Below the pieces are notes generated by a model. That model did no database searches. It was not told the DNA's origin and saw nothing but the letters and a program-made list of their open reading frames with translations. The position numbers and the translations under genes are program-made. Positions 1-13,334 of a DNA stretch of 64,000 nucleotides are shown here, one piece after another (position 1 is the first letter of the stretch; the number at the start of each line of letters is the position of its first letter). Origin of the DNA: Anisakis pegreffii (taxonomy: Eukaryota; Nematoda; Chromadorea; Rhabditida; Anisakidae); the NCBI GenBank assembly GCA_035041965.1, contig JAPYMA010002604.1, positions 47,451-111,450 of the forward strand, given 5' to 3'.

Positions 1-3000
1 TTCAGAAGCAAAATTTCATATCAAATACAGAAAATTGCATGAATTTAGGGCAGTTAATTCGAAAATACTTTTAATACAATAGTTATGATGCAGTGAGATT
101 TTTGTGTCTTGGTTGATTGCGAGTATTATTGGCTATTAATAGCAGTATAAAGAGGAAGTAGATTGTATGACCTGCCTGGAGGCAACACTCAACAGATCCA
201 CCTTGTACATCACTCACTCGAAGCAGCAGCTGTCTTCGGTGCGAATGCTCAAATCCTTTTAGAAATTTTTGATGTGTGTGTGATGAGATGAAACAATTGA
301 CAAGCAACAATAAGAGTTGAAATGAATGTACGCTGCTGAGACATTCGGAAAGTTTGAGAAAAGAATCGAGAAATCAACTGGCTCCTTGGATCAACGAGCG
401 AGAGTGAGACTGAATGAGAAGACGAGAATTGACACGAGAACGCTGCGATAAGATATAAAGCGGATGAATGAAATGTGATGAAAGATATGGGTGATTTACC
501 GGGATATAGCAGCTGTTGATCAGATATTAATAGCATTATGATGCGGTGAATGAAAAGATTTGGATGGATGGAAGGAATAGAGTAGGATTGGATAGGATCA
601 CAGAAAGGAATCTCGCCATCCCATCCATAACAAATCGCTTCACGAATTAGTTTCACTCATCCAAATTTAAGGGATGATTCCAACGTTTTAAAGTAGCAAT
701 GGAAAATTTTTTGTTCTTGAAATGAATTCAAATTTTTGATTTTTAAAGATTACAAAACACACTGAACGATAGATTAAAGTTCGATTACTCGGTCAAAACC
801 TTACGGTAATTGCAGTAGAGAGTTCACAGAATAGAGTCAGCTTTGACTTTTTTGCTAGAACATATATGCATGATACTGGTTAAAGTCATCGGATCATCTT
901 CATGAATAGTAAACGAGTATTCAGTGAGAAGTTTAGACTTGAATAGTTCAAGGAAATGGTAATTCGCGAGGATGCAAAGAAGGTGTCCGATACAGTTGAA
1001 TGAGAATCGCGATATATACTCGAATTTCATGAGTTAGGAGCCCAATGAAGGCAGTAGCAGCACTGAGCTATTCAATCGTTGTGCTTTCCAGCCAACACTA
1101 GCTTAATTTGTTCGATTAAACAGCTGAACAGCAATCACATGAAAATCTTCGGATGTGTATCTGAACAATTTGGCGTTAAGATTCAATAAAGTAATCAATG
1201 TGAATGCGGTAAGGTAATAACTGTACCACTCGGATTCGAGTGATCAGAAGAAGAGACTGAAGAACCGGACAAGACATTGGAAGGATCGCTTCAAGACGAA
1301 AGCAATTCGTGAAAGACGATCAACTGCAAAGAGAACAGCCAAAAAACAACTACTTGTCTGCTCACCGACTCTTCGCATTCGCAAAAACAAAAATTCCAAA
1401 AAAAATTTCCGATGAACGAATAACGCTCGAGAGTGCAGCTCAACGAGAAAAGCGTTCAATTTTTTCAATGAATTCCTGCAAATTGAACTCATCTGCAACA
1501 ACTGACGATCCAAGAACATTCAGGTTTGTTCGAAAGCAATACAAACGGTCTGAACAAAAAATGTTGCAATTTGTAATATTTACTGAAACGAAACAGGCTA
1601 AAGAAAAATCATTGCTAGCATTTTCAAAATTTCCATTAAAATCCTTCAATAGAATCTATTGCCCACCCGGAAGCTTCATCTGGGAGTAACCGAGAGGTTC
1701 GACTGAATTAACTCAGCACCAGATTCTTCTCCTTCGAAAAGGACTCCGACGTTGTCCTCGTATGAATTTTCATAAAATAAGTATTGTTCATATCATAGCC
1801 TGCCGACTTTCCAGTTCTCATCGAAGTAATGCATTCGTACTAGAAACCACCTTTATATGCTTAAAGAATGTCGCCATCAGATTCACCCTCGTTAAATTCC
1901 AGTCTATTACGGAATGGGTGATGTCGATCTAGCAGAACAACGAAAATATTTCATCTGTAGGGAAAGGCTGTTTCGATTTGAAAAGAAAGCGAAAATTTAT
2001 CTTGTGAAACTTTTCACACTCAAGAGTAAATGTTCTCGCAGCTAGATTACACGATCACTGCAGCTGATTCCAAAAACCGCTTCAGTTAGAGGCTTTCAGC
2101 TTGAAAACAAACATTTTTGTGATGCAATAAAATGAGAACAACAGAAAAACCGATGTTTCAAGTTGTTATTTTTATGATATTGTAATATGATACGTTATTG
2201 AAGATCACTGACTGCGTCTACGCTCCATCATCGTGTTCGGAATTTTTTCTGGTTTGGAGAAGTGTAAAATTCTGACTGTTTGGCAACAACGAAAGTTTCA
2301 TAATGGAGCGAAAAACGCTGCGAAATTTCACACAATCTTTTCATTTTTGATCGATCAATTCAATCGGTGTTTATCCTCATGTTTACATCTTTAAAGATGA
2401 GTTAAAGATTAAGTTTCAAGTGATCGATTTCTTTGATACGATACTTGTTTTGAAACCTTAGTAGAGGCAATCGAAAACAGTTGACGACACGATGATCAAT
2501 CGCACTTCGACACATGAATTTCATGTATCCAGTAAAAGCAAGGATTCATTACTGCTCTACTTGTAGCCTAATCACAAATCTCATGAGCAGACCGCGATGC
2601 TGGTCTCAAGGTGAGCTTTTTTTACGATTCAACGAAACCACTTAGCCGCACCAACTGCTAAATCACTATACGAAATGTTAACAGGAATAAGTCATGTTTA
2701 GGGCCATAAATATTTCGATTCCATTCAAAATGAATTGATTTGGCCATGTGGTGAACAGACGACGACATCGATTTGATGTGCGTATAACTAACTGAACGCA
2801 TTCGCATTCAGTTCTCTTGAATTGTTGCGCATTTTAGTTATTATGTAACGTTTGTTTGTTTTTATGCGAAACACTGCGCGATATGTTGTTTGTTTGTTAC
2901 ATTTCACTCATTATTGATATCGTTCAGTTTGAAACATTTGCAAATCCTCACAAAATTTCATACAAACACTCGCGCAATGACCGATCGATGCCACAACACC

Positions 3001-6000
3001 GAAATGGCAAAAAAAGTGCGCAGAAATTGTCGAACACCACAAAATCAATCAAAAATGGACACTGACACTTTCCTATTCCCTGCATTTCTTCGAAATCATT
3101 CATTTGAATCGATGAAGCCTGCAGTCAGCAGCATTCTACAGGCATTCTGGCCGATTCATCAGTCATACACATGTCACGAGGAATATTACAAAGGTGTGTA
3201 AACTTCTCATGAGAAAAGTCTCGTAAGCTCAAGACAACACTACACTGCGGAAACGAATGAACACAATGAAAATCTAATTATCGGATAATATCCTCAGTGT
3301 ATCCACAGTTTGTTGATTCCAAATCCCTGATGTGAATATAAACTTTCATATGATTCAATTTGATCATTAAAAAGGCACTCAGACTGAGATCAGAGGATGA
3401 CATCTTAGAACGGTTATTGTCAAGGTTACTATCGTTCATAACTTATGCGCTCTCCAGTAGAATTGAGCCATATAGTCAAGAATCTCTATATTTTATTGAT
3501 CAGATATTTTACGTTTTTGTACTCACTGAAGAAATGCCAAAACATCTGGAATTCGTTTGGTGCCACATTAATTCGCGCAGCCAAATGCGGTTGAAAAGAA
3601 TTACGAAATTGTACGCACTCAGAGTTCATTCGTTTATTCATTAATCGAATAAATCTGTTCGTTAGGAATCTATGTGATATTTCATTTTGAAATATAATCG
3701 CTACGGTCGTTTTTTTCCAAAAAACCGAATGCCATTGTGATCGAATGTCGATTAATCGCATTCACGATAATTATATATAGCTACACGAGTACAACTTGAG
3801 ATTTAGGGACGATTCATTAGTGAATATCTCGAATTTTATAGTGAATGAACGGGTGTTACTGCGCAGATAGAGCAGAAAAACTTTTCGCTATGGACACTGT
3901 GGATTTTTCAGACATCATCCCATGTAACTATTGGCCAACTACGAGCAAGTCAAACAGACTGTACGTTCTCTTTGCTTGAGATCAGCTCGAAATGGTGAGC
4001 ACGGTCAAAGAATTGCCGTTGTATTCTTATGAGTAAGCCATCAAGCATGTACGCCAAGGAAAATTCGAAGCATTCGCATTCGTCAATGATCAAGAAATGA
4101 TTCGGGAGGCCAGCCTTAGTGCACGGTTAGAATCACGACCTTACCCAGCAGCAAAAAATCGCTAATCGTAAGCGACGACTTTGAGAATGCGGCTGATTAC
4201 TAATCGCAATAGATACTGTATAATTCTGACGTTATGGAAAATATATTTCCATTGTTGCGCTACAAAATTCGATGGGATACTCAAGAACACTTTTTGGGTG
4301 ACAGACCAGGCATAAGATTAAGGCTGTGATACAACATTCCTGGTGATATGTGAGAAATTCATTGCGTAATGAGAAGAATGAAGACAAACAATACAAATCA
4401 ATTGCAATATTGGAATTCAGCCGAGATTAGCCGTGTGTATCTTTTCAGTGTCGAGGCGCAATATCTTTTTCAACGGATGAAGCAATGCAATATGTGAGCT
4501 AATCACTCGCGAATTTTGTCATGATTAAGCTTTCTTAAGGCAAGAATACTGTACGATAGACTGTGGCACAATACTATTATTCATCAATGTGTTGGTGTGA
4601 AACATGATGATCAGCTAAGGCAATGCGCACAAATAAGAGATTATGCAACACAGAATGAGTATAGTTCATCACATGCTATCCAATCAGATTTCATAGTGGA
4701 TTGCTTTAGCAGACTCCAGACATAATCGATAAGAAGGTGAATTAAGCTCTCACAAATCATACGAACATTTCTTAGGGAGAAAACCATCAGGATAGTTCAA
4801 AAATTTTTCGGAAAATCAATTGCTATCCGATTATCTCGACAATAGTTCGAAAGAATACGTTAAAGTAATAGTTTGAGATGAATTGCCGATTCACTGGGAA
4901 CAGAGCAGTCAGCCAAGTGAAGTGACACATTTGTTTGGGGTTAATAGTGCTACTACTAGTTAGGCCACTTCAACTCTTGGTTACATTCATCCACTTCACT
5001 TAACAAAAACAAATGTTCACTTGTCGACGACTGTGGTGTATTTGCTAAAGAGTGTCATCATTGCTAATAGGAGGAAAGAACCAGAAATTGAAATGTTGCT
5101 CAAAGAGTGAATCTGGATGAATCGTGTTTTCGAAAGATCAAACACTCATCAGGAGAAGAACATCTTATGAGCTCATCACTACGTGGAAACAATTACATCC
5201 TATTCAGCTAATCAGAAGCCATATTCTTAATGTGTCTAAAAAGAAGCCGTTACGTTTGAGCTTCTTCTAATATCTCCATAACACTCCCCAGAAGCATCTC
5301 CGAAGACCCTTAGAATCATCAGAGCAGTATCAGCTACAATATTCTAATATTTGCTCTTCAGCATTATCTCCCCTCGTGTTTTGACAATCGTTTCTCTGAA
5401 ACTTTCAGCTTCAAGAAACTACGCTATTTTAACGTAAAGGAACAATAGTGACCAGCCAAATAAGCCTTAGAGGGGATCAATCTCAACAGATCAACAAGTG
5501 AACATTCAGATCATATATCCTCATATATTGAAGTGATAAATTTCGACTGAATCTTACAACTTCTACTACACCTTCATAAAAGAACTCCTGACAATATGAC
5601 TATGAAGATTACCAAATATGAGCATAATCTTTAGAAGTATCCTAAACAATCTTACTGGATATCTGATTATGAACGCAACATGTCAGCGGTACAATCAAAG
5701 CAATGTTCAAGACTAGCACAGGTGAGAAAGCCGAATTGTTTTTGTTGACGGTTTATGTTGTCAGTACTAATATTGGATGATGAACTAATCTAGTGCTGGT
5801 GTGACTACGACTAGGAACTTTACATCAAATGCCGACGTCTCAAAAATTTCTGTGAACTCAGCCGGTGGATAATAATGTTTGTGGCGTAATGTTCAACTGG
5901 AGCAGAGATTTGCTATTTGGCTTGAAACAGACACAATTTATCGTTTTTAATTAGTATTAAGACGCAATATGCAAACAGATCATTCGTATCTTCATAGCGG

Positions 6001-7339
6001 ATGAGTACTTGGCGAGTCTTTTCGGATAATCTACTCTTATGATTGCGTGTATTCTCAACAATGTCTGGTGAGGTTTTTATGTGCAGCTTTCCTATCTCTA
6101 CTCATTTGTTGCCTAATGCGTTTGAGTTAGTTGTTCAAGGGAAAGAGTCTCTTCACAATCAAATGAGAGCACTAATCTAGTGCGCTCTCCTATGTATACG
6201 ACATCAGAATACACATGGTCAACGATAAGCATGAAGTGTCCATGAAATGCATCGTACGAAATCTCAGATTATGTCATGATTTAGGTGAAATTTGTCATCT
6301 GTCATCCCACAGCTCATACTGTTGACTTTTTAGTATCATTACATCATTCTCTTATTATCCCTAATCGTATTTTCAGCTGCAGTCTCATCATTACCACGGA
6401 TGATATTGCTAAGCGAAACATGGTTCGAAATTTATTTCGGTCAGCTTCATATTGCCATTGTTTCAAAGGATCATGAATATTTCTTGCACTCTTTTGTTTG
6501 CCTCTAGAGATCAGAACGAAACCTTCAAAAGTTTTTAGTGGACTGAGTGATATTGGCAGAAACTATTCATAAAGACCGTCACATATTGAACCGTTCATCA
6601 TCACATTAAACAATTCATTCGATCAAGTCCATGAGATAATCTGGACCAAAATAGTGGTCAATCAAACCCGAAGACGATTTAGAGAACCTGACCATAGGCT
6701 ATGAAGATGACCATAAGCTAGACCTTATGAAAATGACTATCATATCAGTTATTTTTATTAAATGACATTAGAGATATCATTATTCGTTATAGTATATGAT
6801 CGTATCAAACACCATTATATTCAGATCAAATTCGCTCGCTAATCTCAATTCAATTAGGACTATTATGAGTATGACTGATATCAAAATCAAATCATGTCGT
6901 TATAACCATCGAATTTAATCAGCATAAGGATGGTATCTGTATGAGGTGCCCGGGATTTTACGAAGGCAATAAATATCTTATCCGTCACAAGGAAACGAAC
7001 TTCGAGAAACAAAACCAAATCATATGCTATATCATATCCATATCATATGCTATACCATGACTAACTCATATCGTATCCTTATTTATACTAATATGAAAGC
7101 AAAATGAACTTAACTGCCATTCATAATTGATCAGAAGACCAAAGGAGATACAACTGGAAATCACAAAATCCATAATAAAACTTCATAATAGTGAAGTCAA
7201 TATTAATAACTAAGCCATGAAATCATGGTAATATAATAACTGTGAACCATAACAATAATAGAATCAAGATGGCAACAATTAACACATGGTATTATAATTA
7301 TAAGTTACACATGGTATTACAATTCAATGTTAAAAAGTA
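1..7339. other. AT-rich region without a convincing gene
   Basis: I see no gene here. Open frames up to 135 codons occur on both strands, but none has recognisable motifs, a connected splice structure or a composition different from its surroundings. Features noted are a 10-bp inverted repeat at 4915-4924 and 4992-5001, and a stretch around 7016-7080 where the words ATCATAT and GCTAT recur. The region could hold regulatory DNA or long introns of a gene starting outside the window; nothing in the sequence decides this. Confidence 0.6.
4915..5001. repeat. Short inverted repeat
   Basis: AAGTGAAGTG at 4915-4924 is the exact reverse complement of CACTTCACTT at 4992-5001, separated by 67 bases. 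Flanking bases (ACACATTTGTTT on the left, AAACAAATGTTC on the right) extend the similarity imperfectly. It may be the relic of a small inverted-repeat element, or chance. Confidence 0.35.
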
Positions 7340-7515
7340 GATTTTTCATTTTTATTTTTTTTTTGTTTATTTTTTTATTTTTTGTTTTATTTTATTTTTC
7401 TTTGTTATTTTTTCATTTTTATTTGTTTGTTTATTTTTTATTTTTTTATTTTTTGTTTTATTTTTTGTTTTTTTTAATTTTTTTTTCAATATTTCTTTTT
7501 TTTCATTTTTTCAAT
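7340..7515. repeat. T-rich low-complexity tract
   Basis: About 175 bases consist almost wholly of T with scattered A and G, built from variants of TTTTTATTT and TTTGTT. An open frame across it encodes only Phe/Leu/Ile/Tyr-rich sequence and is an artefact of composition. It is the strongest base-composition anomaly in the left third of the window. Confidence 0.9.
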
Positions 7516-8313
7516 TGATTTCCGGGAGACGATCACTGCCAAGTTTTATTTGACGTTGGGTACCGATGCGATGGCTGCTAGCAGCTTATTTCGGTTGTTG
7601 GCGTTTTCAAGTTCGTTTCATTCCATCTGCTGATCAGTTGTTGAGTTTAGTTATCATTCGAAGAATCCGTTGGATGCTCTGATCGAAATTCTTTCGCTGA
7701 GGTGAAGACCAAAGACGATGAGAGTTGACGGAATAATAATAATGTAACAACGATGAGACGGTATTTGGCCTATTCGTCTGCTGAATCTTTGGCACTAATA
7801 TAGCCAGTAATGATGATCTGATTTACGATCCAATCAGGAGATCAGATGAAGTTTTGTTGTTGCTCTGAACTTCCTCGTAATGATGAGGCAATCGTAGCCT
7901 GATGACAGGAACATTGGGAAGAGTCGTTGATGGGAATATTGGAAACGGGAATTGACATTCGGGAAACATAATTTGCTGTTTGGATTGATCGGATATCAGC
8001 CATGATCTGAATGAAGCAATTCAATTTTACAGATCATCTCGAGCTCCATTAGTGGGAAATCAAGCGGGCAATAGGAGCCTATTTCGAGTGAATAGCTGAT
8101 ATCTCCGCTGATGTGTTGGCACTGAGTAAGATTTCAATAACGGTATCAGTGCAGCTTCACGTAGAACAGCAATTAGTTCTGATGATGCATGTTCAATTAT
8201 CGATGGTTGATAATGTAACCGTTGATAGACTGTCTTCGTTACACGACTGTCGTCACTAATAATTGTTTTAATCAGCAGGATATGTGATCAACATTGTTTC
8301 CGGGAGGAATGAT

Positions 8314-8499
8314 ATGGACAGTGACGACGGATTAGAGCTGAGCTTCCGGGTAACACGACAGAAGTGTAGACTGATGTTTGTAGGAAGACGAGATGTTTCG
8401 GCTGGAGTGGTTCTGATTGCAGCGTTGGCCTTCGTGATCGTCTTGGCAGTGATGCTCACCGGTTTATATCAAGATAATAATCATTCACAAATTAAATGA
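8314..8499 (+). CDS. Possible small single-span membrane protein or first exon
   Basis: An ATG opens a 61-codon frame with a charged N-terminus (MDSDDG, then FRVTRQKCR and GRRD) followed by about 21 hydrophobic residues from roughly 28 to 48 (VSAGVVLIAALAFVIVL...) and a short polar tail. This is the layout of a type II signal anchor. The stretch is richer in GC than its neighbours. A possible donor (CACCG then GTTTAT) lies just after the hydrophobic segment, so it could be the first exon of a larger gene, for example a membrane peptidase, but I found no following exon. It could also be a chance ORF. Confidence 0.25.
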   Translation: MDSDDGLELSFRVTRQKCRLMFVGRRDVSAGVVLIAALAFVIVLAVMLTGLYQDNNHSQIK

Positions 8500-11400
8500 A
8501 TCAAATGAGCATAGAAAAGATTCGTAACCGCATTTGACACTCACTGGATGGTTAAAGTAAACGTTCTGTTCGTTTATAAACTCAAAGCATCCTCAAACAG
8601 AAGCTTTTCCGGGCTTTCAAAACAAAACCTCAAAAGATGGACTCATACCCAATCCTACCCGCGATTACGAATCTTGATTCAAGTCAACAGACATTTTTAC
8701 AACCAAACAATAATGATCACCTTGAAAAATCATGTTGCATTGAAAATATCATTGATGAATGACACAAACAAATCGCACTATTTATATTTGACATTCTGAG
8801 GACAATAGCTGATGTTCAAAGCATTTCATGTCTTCCTGAGTTCTGAGTTGTGCGAATTGTTATTCGTTTGTATCATTCGCATTTAACAAACAAGTTGAAT
8901 AAAAGGAAAATTCATCAGTGAAATACAATTTTTCAGTTTGAGTCAATGTTGGTCTATGGGTCAGTCATAACGATAACTTCTTATGAAGCAATATATCAAC
9001 GATTTGTTGATTTATCATCTTCTGAATTGCAATTTTCTGACCAACATCAACCCAAAACTCACAAATCATCATATTTATGGTTTCTGATCATTCAAATAAC
9101 AGGACTCAGCAAATTATGTCATAGACAATGCTATAATGTTTTGAATGGCAGTTAATCCCATTGCAATTAGATGGAATATTATTTCCATATGAAATTTGTT
9201 CTCAATAAATTATATCGGAGTCAATTGCGCCTTCACGGTTTAGGACGGAAGGACTTCCGATCTCATTCTTTTCGCTCAACAAATCATTCCCTCGTGACGG
9301 ATTTCCCTGCCCCGTTACCTACTGGAATCAAGCATTCAATAATTTCATAACATTGGACTCCATCATCTGATAAACTGTCGCATGTAATCAAAATGCAAAC
9401 ATCGGGTGCTAATCAATCAAATCACTCAGGTATCATGAAATTTTGATCACGTAATCAATGACATGTTCGATACGATGATATACTATCAAAATGATATCTT
9501 TACTCCAATAAGGCACTCGAGTGATTCATAGTCAAATATGAATTTTGAGTCAATTATCAATTGATTTCATCATGTTTTCTCCTTAAAGCATCTCATGAAT
9601 ATATCAGTATGGATGACGAAATCGAACTCTACCCTTATCTTATGGTCAAGTTCATAGATGTGGTCTTATTTTTGTTTATTTTCTTCATATCTTATTCCAT
9701 TAACTGTTTTTCAACACCAAATTAAGCATACATCCCCTCTTATCGGTTCAATATTTGATGGTCAGAATAAGACCCTTTGATCTGGCACAATACGACTAAC
9801 TTACACAGATTTCGTTCTGATCCACTGGACGATAGTATTCATAAATTGTATCAACTAACAACTGATATTGCAATATCATCCGAAGTCCCTGTCTATCTTA
9901 GACTTAACGTCTTAATGTCCCTCCAAGAATTTTAAATCTTTTGCTGAATCCCCACTATAAACCTACTAGCGCACATGACCAATCCATCCATCTCCCACTT
10001 AAACTATTCGCATGAAAACATTCAGACTGATCATCAGCATGGAACACCTTACAATTCTTTCACATGAATAGGATAATGCACTTCATGGATACTTGGAATC
10101 TTCTCGATATGTATGATGTCTTATTATTGCTGTTCTTAACTGTATAATAATTATGTTGCTATGATATTTATGTTGCTATTAATGTTTTCATGTCATCGGC
10201 TAAATGCTATGTGTGACTGTAATTATTGCACTTTCTATTTCTCAATGTCATTATTCGCTATCCACCGGCTTTCAAATTCTAGCATCAATACAGAATCTCT
10301 CACGGATCTTGAACAAGAATCGATCAAGAACAATAAAGCAATAGAGTCTTAGAATATAGATTCGAATAGCAACAACTCAAAATGAACGATAGAATCCTAA
10401 ACAATCAATCACGAGATTAATTCCCAGTGAATGGCAATAGCTCACTGAACCATCCCAATGATCATGCACTAATCGTAATCACAAATGACAAGACTATTAC
10501 GAAAAAGGATACTCTGGAGAAGACAAAGTGACAACGTTGATTTATGCTGATGAATACAAGGATATTCCTAGTTTTATCATAGAATAATGCTATGATTATG
10601 TCTGTTCCTTGATCTAATATTTCTATCCAATTTCCTAACTCATCATTACTGAAATTCAACAGTGCAGTCAAAAGATACTTCGGGTGCTTTTGATTAGACG
10701 CCTGTATTATTCTTAGCAGAGCGATAAGTGCTTAAAAGCTTTAGAAAGTATTCGTTGCGCTTCAACTGTATTGCAAAATCGCTCATGAATGCTGAACGTG
10801 TGCGGTATAGTTAATACCATTCACACTTGAATTTTCGAAGCCTTGTTTAATATTCCTGGCTGCACAATAGCATTGCTCAATTGCCATATAAATGAAACAG
10901 CCATGAATGCTGACTTAAAAGTTTTCTTGATGACAAAGAAGCACTTTACGTAGCATCACGAGACTAACGATACGGAAATAATGAAATGAATAAAAGAAAA
11001 ATCAAAGAATCCTGCTCGCAGTCCATTCGACTCATCAGAAAGCGAGTATACGGACGATGCAATGCAGGAATATATCTAAAAGCCGATCAGAGGAACTTGT
11101 TTTGTATTATTATCACCGACTTTCAGAATACGGTGAACGCTGTTTTAGGCCGAAGAACAACTAAGTGAAGTACGATGAAGTCTCGATGATTAAGAATGAA
11201 ACACACTGAAAACTGTCGTAAACAACCGCACAGGAACAATGGAACATCAAGAATGAATTGGAAACAAAAAATGTGACTGAATCGAATGTAGATGCCTCTC
11301 AAGTGGGCGTATCAAACATCAAGCATGTCGAGATCATGCACGCAGGCACGTAGCAGAGAACAATATCATTGCATGGATCAAAACAGTAAGAGTGACAATA

Positions 11401-12240
11401 GTGATAAGCAACAAACAACAAGAACAATAGTGACAGAGTATCATGCAATCAAATCAATACTTTTTGCATCTATGGTGTCTGTAACAAGTCAACAGTTGTA
11501 GCATCGTCAAGCTTCGATAACCACTGATACAACCGATCACTAAAAGAAACTGATTGTAAGCTGATCAACAGTAAAACTTTTAGGCAGTCAATTTCTTCTT
11601 GATAATGATGATCTTGAATGAGGAGAAGGTTCTCGTAAAAGATGATATTTGCAAAAATCTCTTCGTTTCCCATGAGTCAAGCAGATTTAGGAATTCAATC
11701 ATATCAAACATTAGAATAGTAATGAATTTCATGCCTACATTGATCAGGACGACGAACGTATAGCTTAAGAAAACACAGTGTTCCAGTACATTACCGCTAT
11801 CACAACAAGTGTATCATCGAAATCGGAATATTTAAGTGAGAAAATGTTAGCAAATTTGAGATATTATGATCAAATCTATGATTTGAGCCGTGTTCGGAAG
11901 ATATCCAGTCACTGCGTTCAGGAAGGTCATCACTATCTTCGGCTTCAGAAAGGCTATAAGTAATCGTGAATAATTTATTGTTAATACCTGGATTATGATA
12001 GCAGAAATTAAATCAAACTCTGCAGGAAGGAATAGGTTGAACAGAACATGATAGTAGCACATAGGAATAACTTGACCTGTAAGAATGCATTATTCTAATC
12101 TATTAGAATTTGTTGATCTTCATTAAAGCTGACTCAATATGGTGTAATACTGTGGATATAAGTATTTGAAATGTTGTTTCCATGCATTCAGATTAACAAA
12201 GCGATTTCTTCCACTGAATGAATGCCTACAGCTATAGTCA
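8500..12240. other. AT-rich intergenic region, no gene seen
   Basis: No coding or RNA gene could be supported. Open frames are short, lack motifs and are not linked by plausible splice sites. The next recognisable feature to the right is the duplicated tRNA module beginning near 12242. Confidence 0.6.
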
Positions 12241-12405
12241 TTCTTGGAATCATCTGCTATAAGGTAGCTTAGGCAGCTGAGCATTCAATGTTCAGTATTC
12301 AAAGGTTTTCTTGAATCAAAACAGCATTTCAAATTTGTTGAAATGACTTTGGCTTCATAACATTCGAAATGAATATTATATAACAATATCAATTGCAAAA
12401 GGTAA

Positions 12406-12409
12406 CGCT

Positions 12410-12462
<53 letters not shown>

Positions 12463-12479
12463 AATTGCGCCACGGAAGC
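12406..12479 (-). tRNA. tRNA-Asn (anticodon GTT), copy 1
   Basis: Read on the minus strand, 74 bases fold as a cloverleaf. The acceptor stem is GCTTCCG paired with CGGGAGC (one T-G wobble) with discriminator G. The D arm contains GCGCAATTGGTTAGCG, the anticodon arm reads TTCGGCTGTTAACCGAA with GTT at 12443-12445, and the T arm is GGTGG TTCAAGC CCACC. Internal A and B box sequences for RNA polymerase III are present. A TTTT run on the minus strand (12397-12400) lies a few bases past the 3' end and can serve as terminator. There is no intron and no encoded CCA, as normal for eukaryotes. Confidence 0.96.
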
Positions 12480-12637
12480 TGTTGATCTATCGTTTTGAGT
12501 AGATTTTTCACTCTTGCTTCAGAAACTTCTGGCTATCAGTGCTTAACATTCGAAATGAATATCAGATAGGAGTATGACAACTTTCTAACTTGTGATAAAA
12601 CTTGTGACCATAAACTGCCTCTCTATGAGTATTAGAT

Positions 12638-12667
12638 AACAGCGATCGATGATCATCGATCGCTGTT
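12638..12667. repeat. 30-bp perfect palindrome
   Basis: The half-site AACAGCGATCGATGA is followed directly by its reverse complement with no spacer. The centre reads ATGATCAT and each half contains CGATCG. The palindrome lies 158 bp from the 5' end of tRNA-Asn copy 1, between the two tRNA genes. It could form a cruciform or bind a dimeric protein; function is unknown. Confidence 0.9.
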
Positions 12668-13216
12668 TGGATCAGTTATGCCTAATATGGTAATTCGTGA
12701 TACTGAGCGCGGAGGATATCTAAACATCACATATTCTCTTATCGTTTGGATTACCTATATGATCATATGGATGGTGATGTAAGTCTGCCTATTGCGCCTT
12801 CTGTTCGGTAATCTGCGTAATTCTGTCAAAACAGATCTTGGAATCATCTCCTATAAGGTAGCTTAGTCTGAGAATGATTATAAGACTGTTTTTGAGGTGG
12901 TTAGGCAATGCTTATGATCAGTATTGCTAAAATCATTGACATTAGTAGGCTAGAGATTTTTGGGCTGTTTTAAGAATAGGCCTAAAATTTTGCGCATGAC
13001 TACTGAGTACTGATGATCTTAAAGAGTATTCCAAACTACTCACATACTCCAAACTGTAAAGGTTTTCAGAAATTGTAACACTATAAAACAAAGGCAAATG
13101 TGCTACTTTAAAAATGTCGTGGATTTGTTGAAGTTGCTATCAATTTGTTGAAATGATTTTGGCTTCATAACATTCGAAATGACTATCAGACTGCACAATC
13201 AATTACAAAAGGATAA

Positions 13217-13220
13217 CGCT

Positions 13221-13270
<50 letters not shown>

Positions 13271-13290
13271 GCCGATTGCGCCACGGAAGC
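13217..13290 (-). tRNA. tRNA-Asn (anticodon GTT), copy 2
   Basis: The 74-base gene matches copy 1 except for two D-arm bases (CAATCGGCTAGCG here, CAATTGGTTAGCG in copy 1). Stems, anticodon (13254-13256) and T arm are intact, so both copies look functional. A TTTT terminator on the minus strand lies at 13207-13210. The first diverged monomer of a tandem repeat begins a few tens of bases upstream of its 5' end. Confidence 0.95.
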
Positions 13291-13334
13291 TGTTGATAAG
13301 ATGTTTCAAACGATCGCTCTTATCATTTTTATAT

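Larger units (their letters stand above)
12242..13290. repeat. Two copies of a tRNA-Asn-containing module
   Basis: Two segments resemble each other beyond the tRNA itself. Near-identical sequence (TTGGAATCATCTNCTATAAG then GTAGCTTAG) occurs at 12242-12270 and 12836-12865. A second shared block (TTTGTTGAAATGA, TTTGGCTTCATAACATTCG, AAATGA) lies just before each tRNA, at about 12336-12375 and 13143-13182. The shared order of blocks suggests segmental duplication of a tRNA locus followed by indels between blocks. A third trace of the CATTCGAAATGAATATCAGA block lies at about 12548-12567. Confidence 0.7.

Noticed and set aside
249..656. 135-codon minus-strand open frame near the left edge
   Set aside because: Ser/Ile/Phe-rich with no recognisable domain, no splice partners and no composition shift.
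1309..1689. 126-codon plus-strand open frame
   Set aside because: Begins at a GTG, is Lys/Ser/Phe-rich, lacks motifs and has an overlapping minus-strand frame of similar quality.
7327..7518. Phe-rich 63-codon open frame
   Set aside because: A translation of the T-rich low-complexity tract.
7842..8024. Minus-strand frame that might resemble a peptidase N-terminus in an alternate reading
   Set aside because: The resemblance rests on a few residues and no metallopeptidase motif or downstream exon was found.
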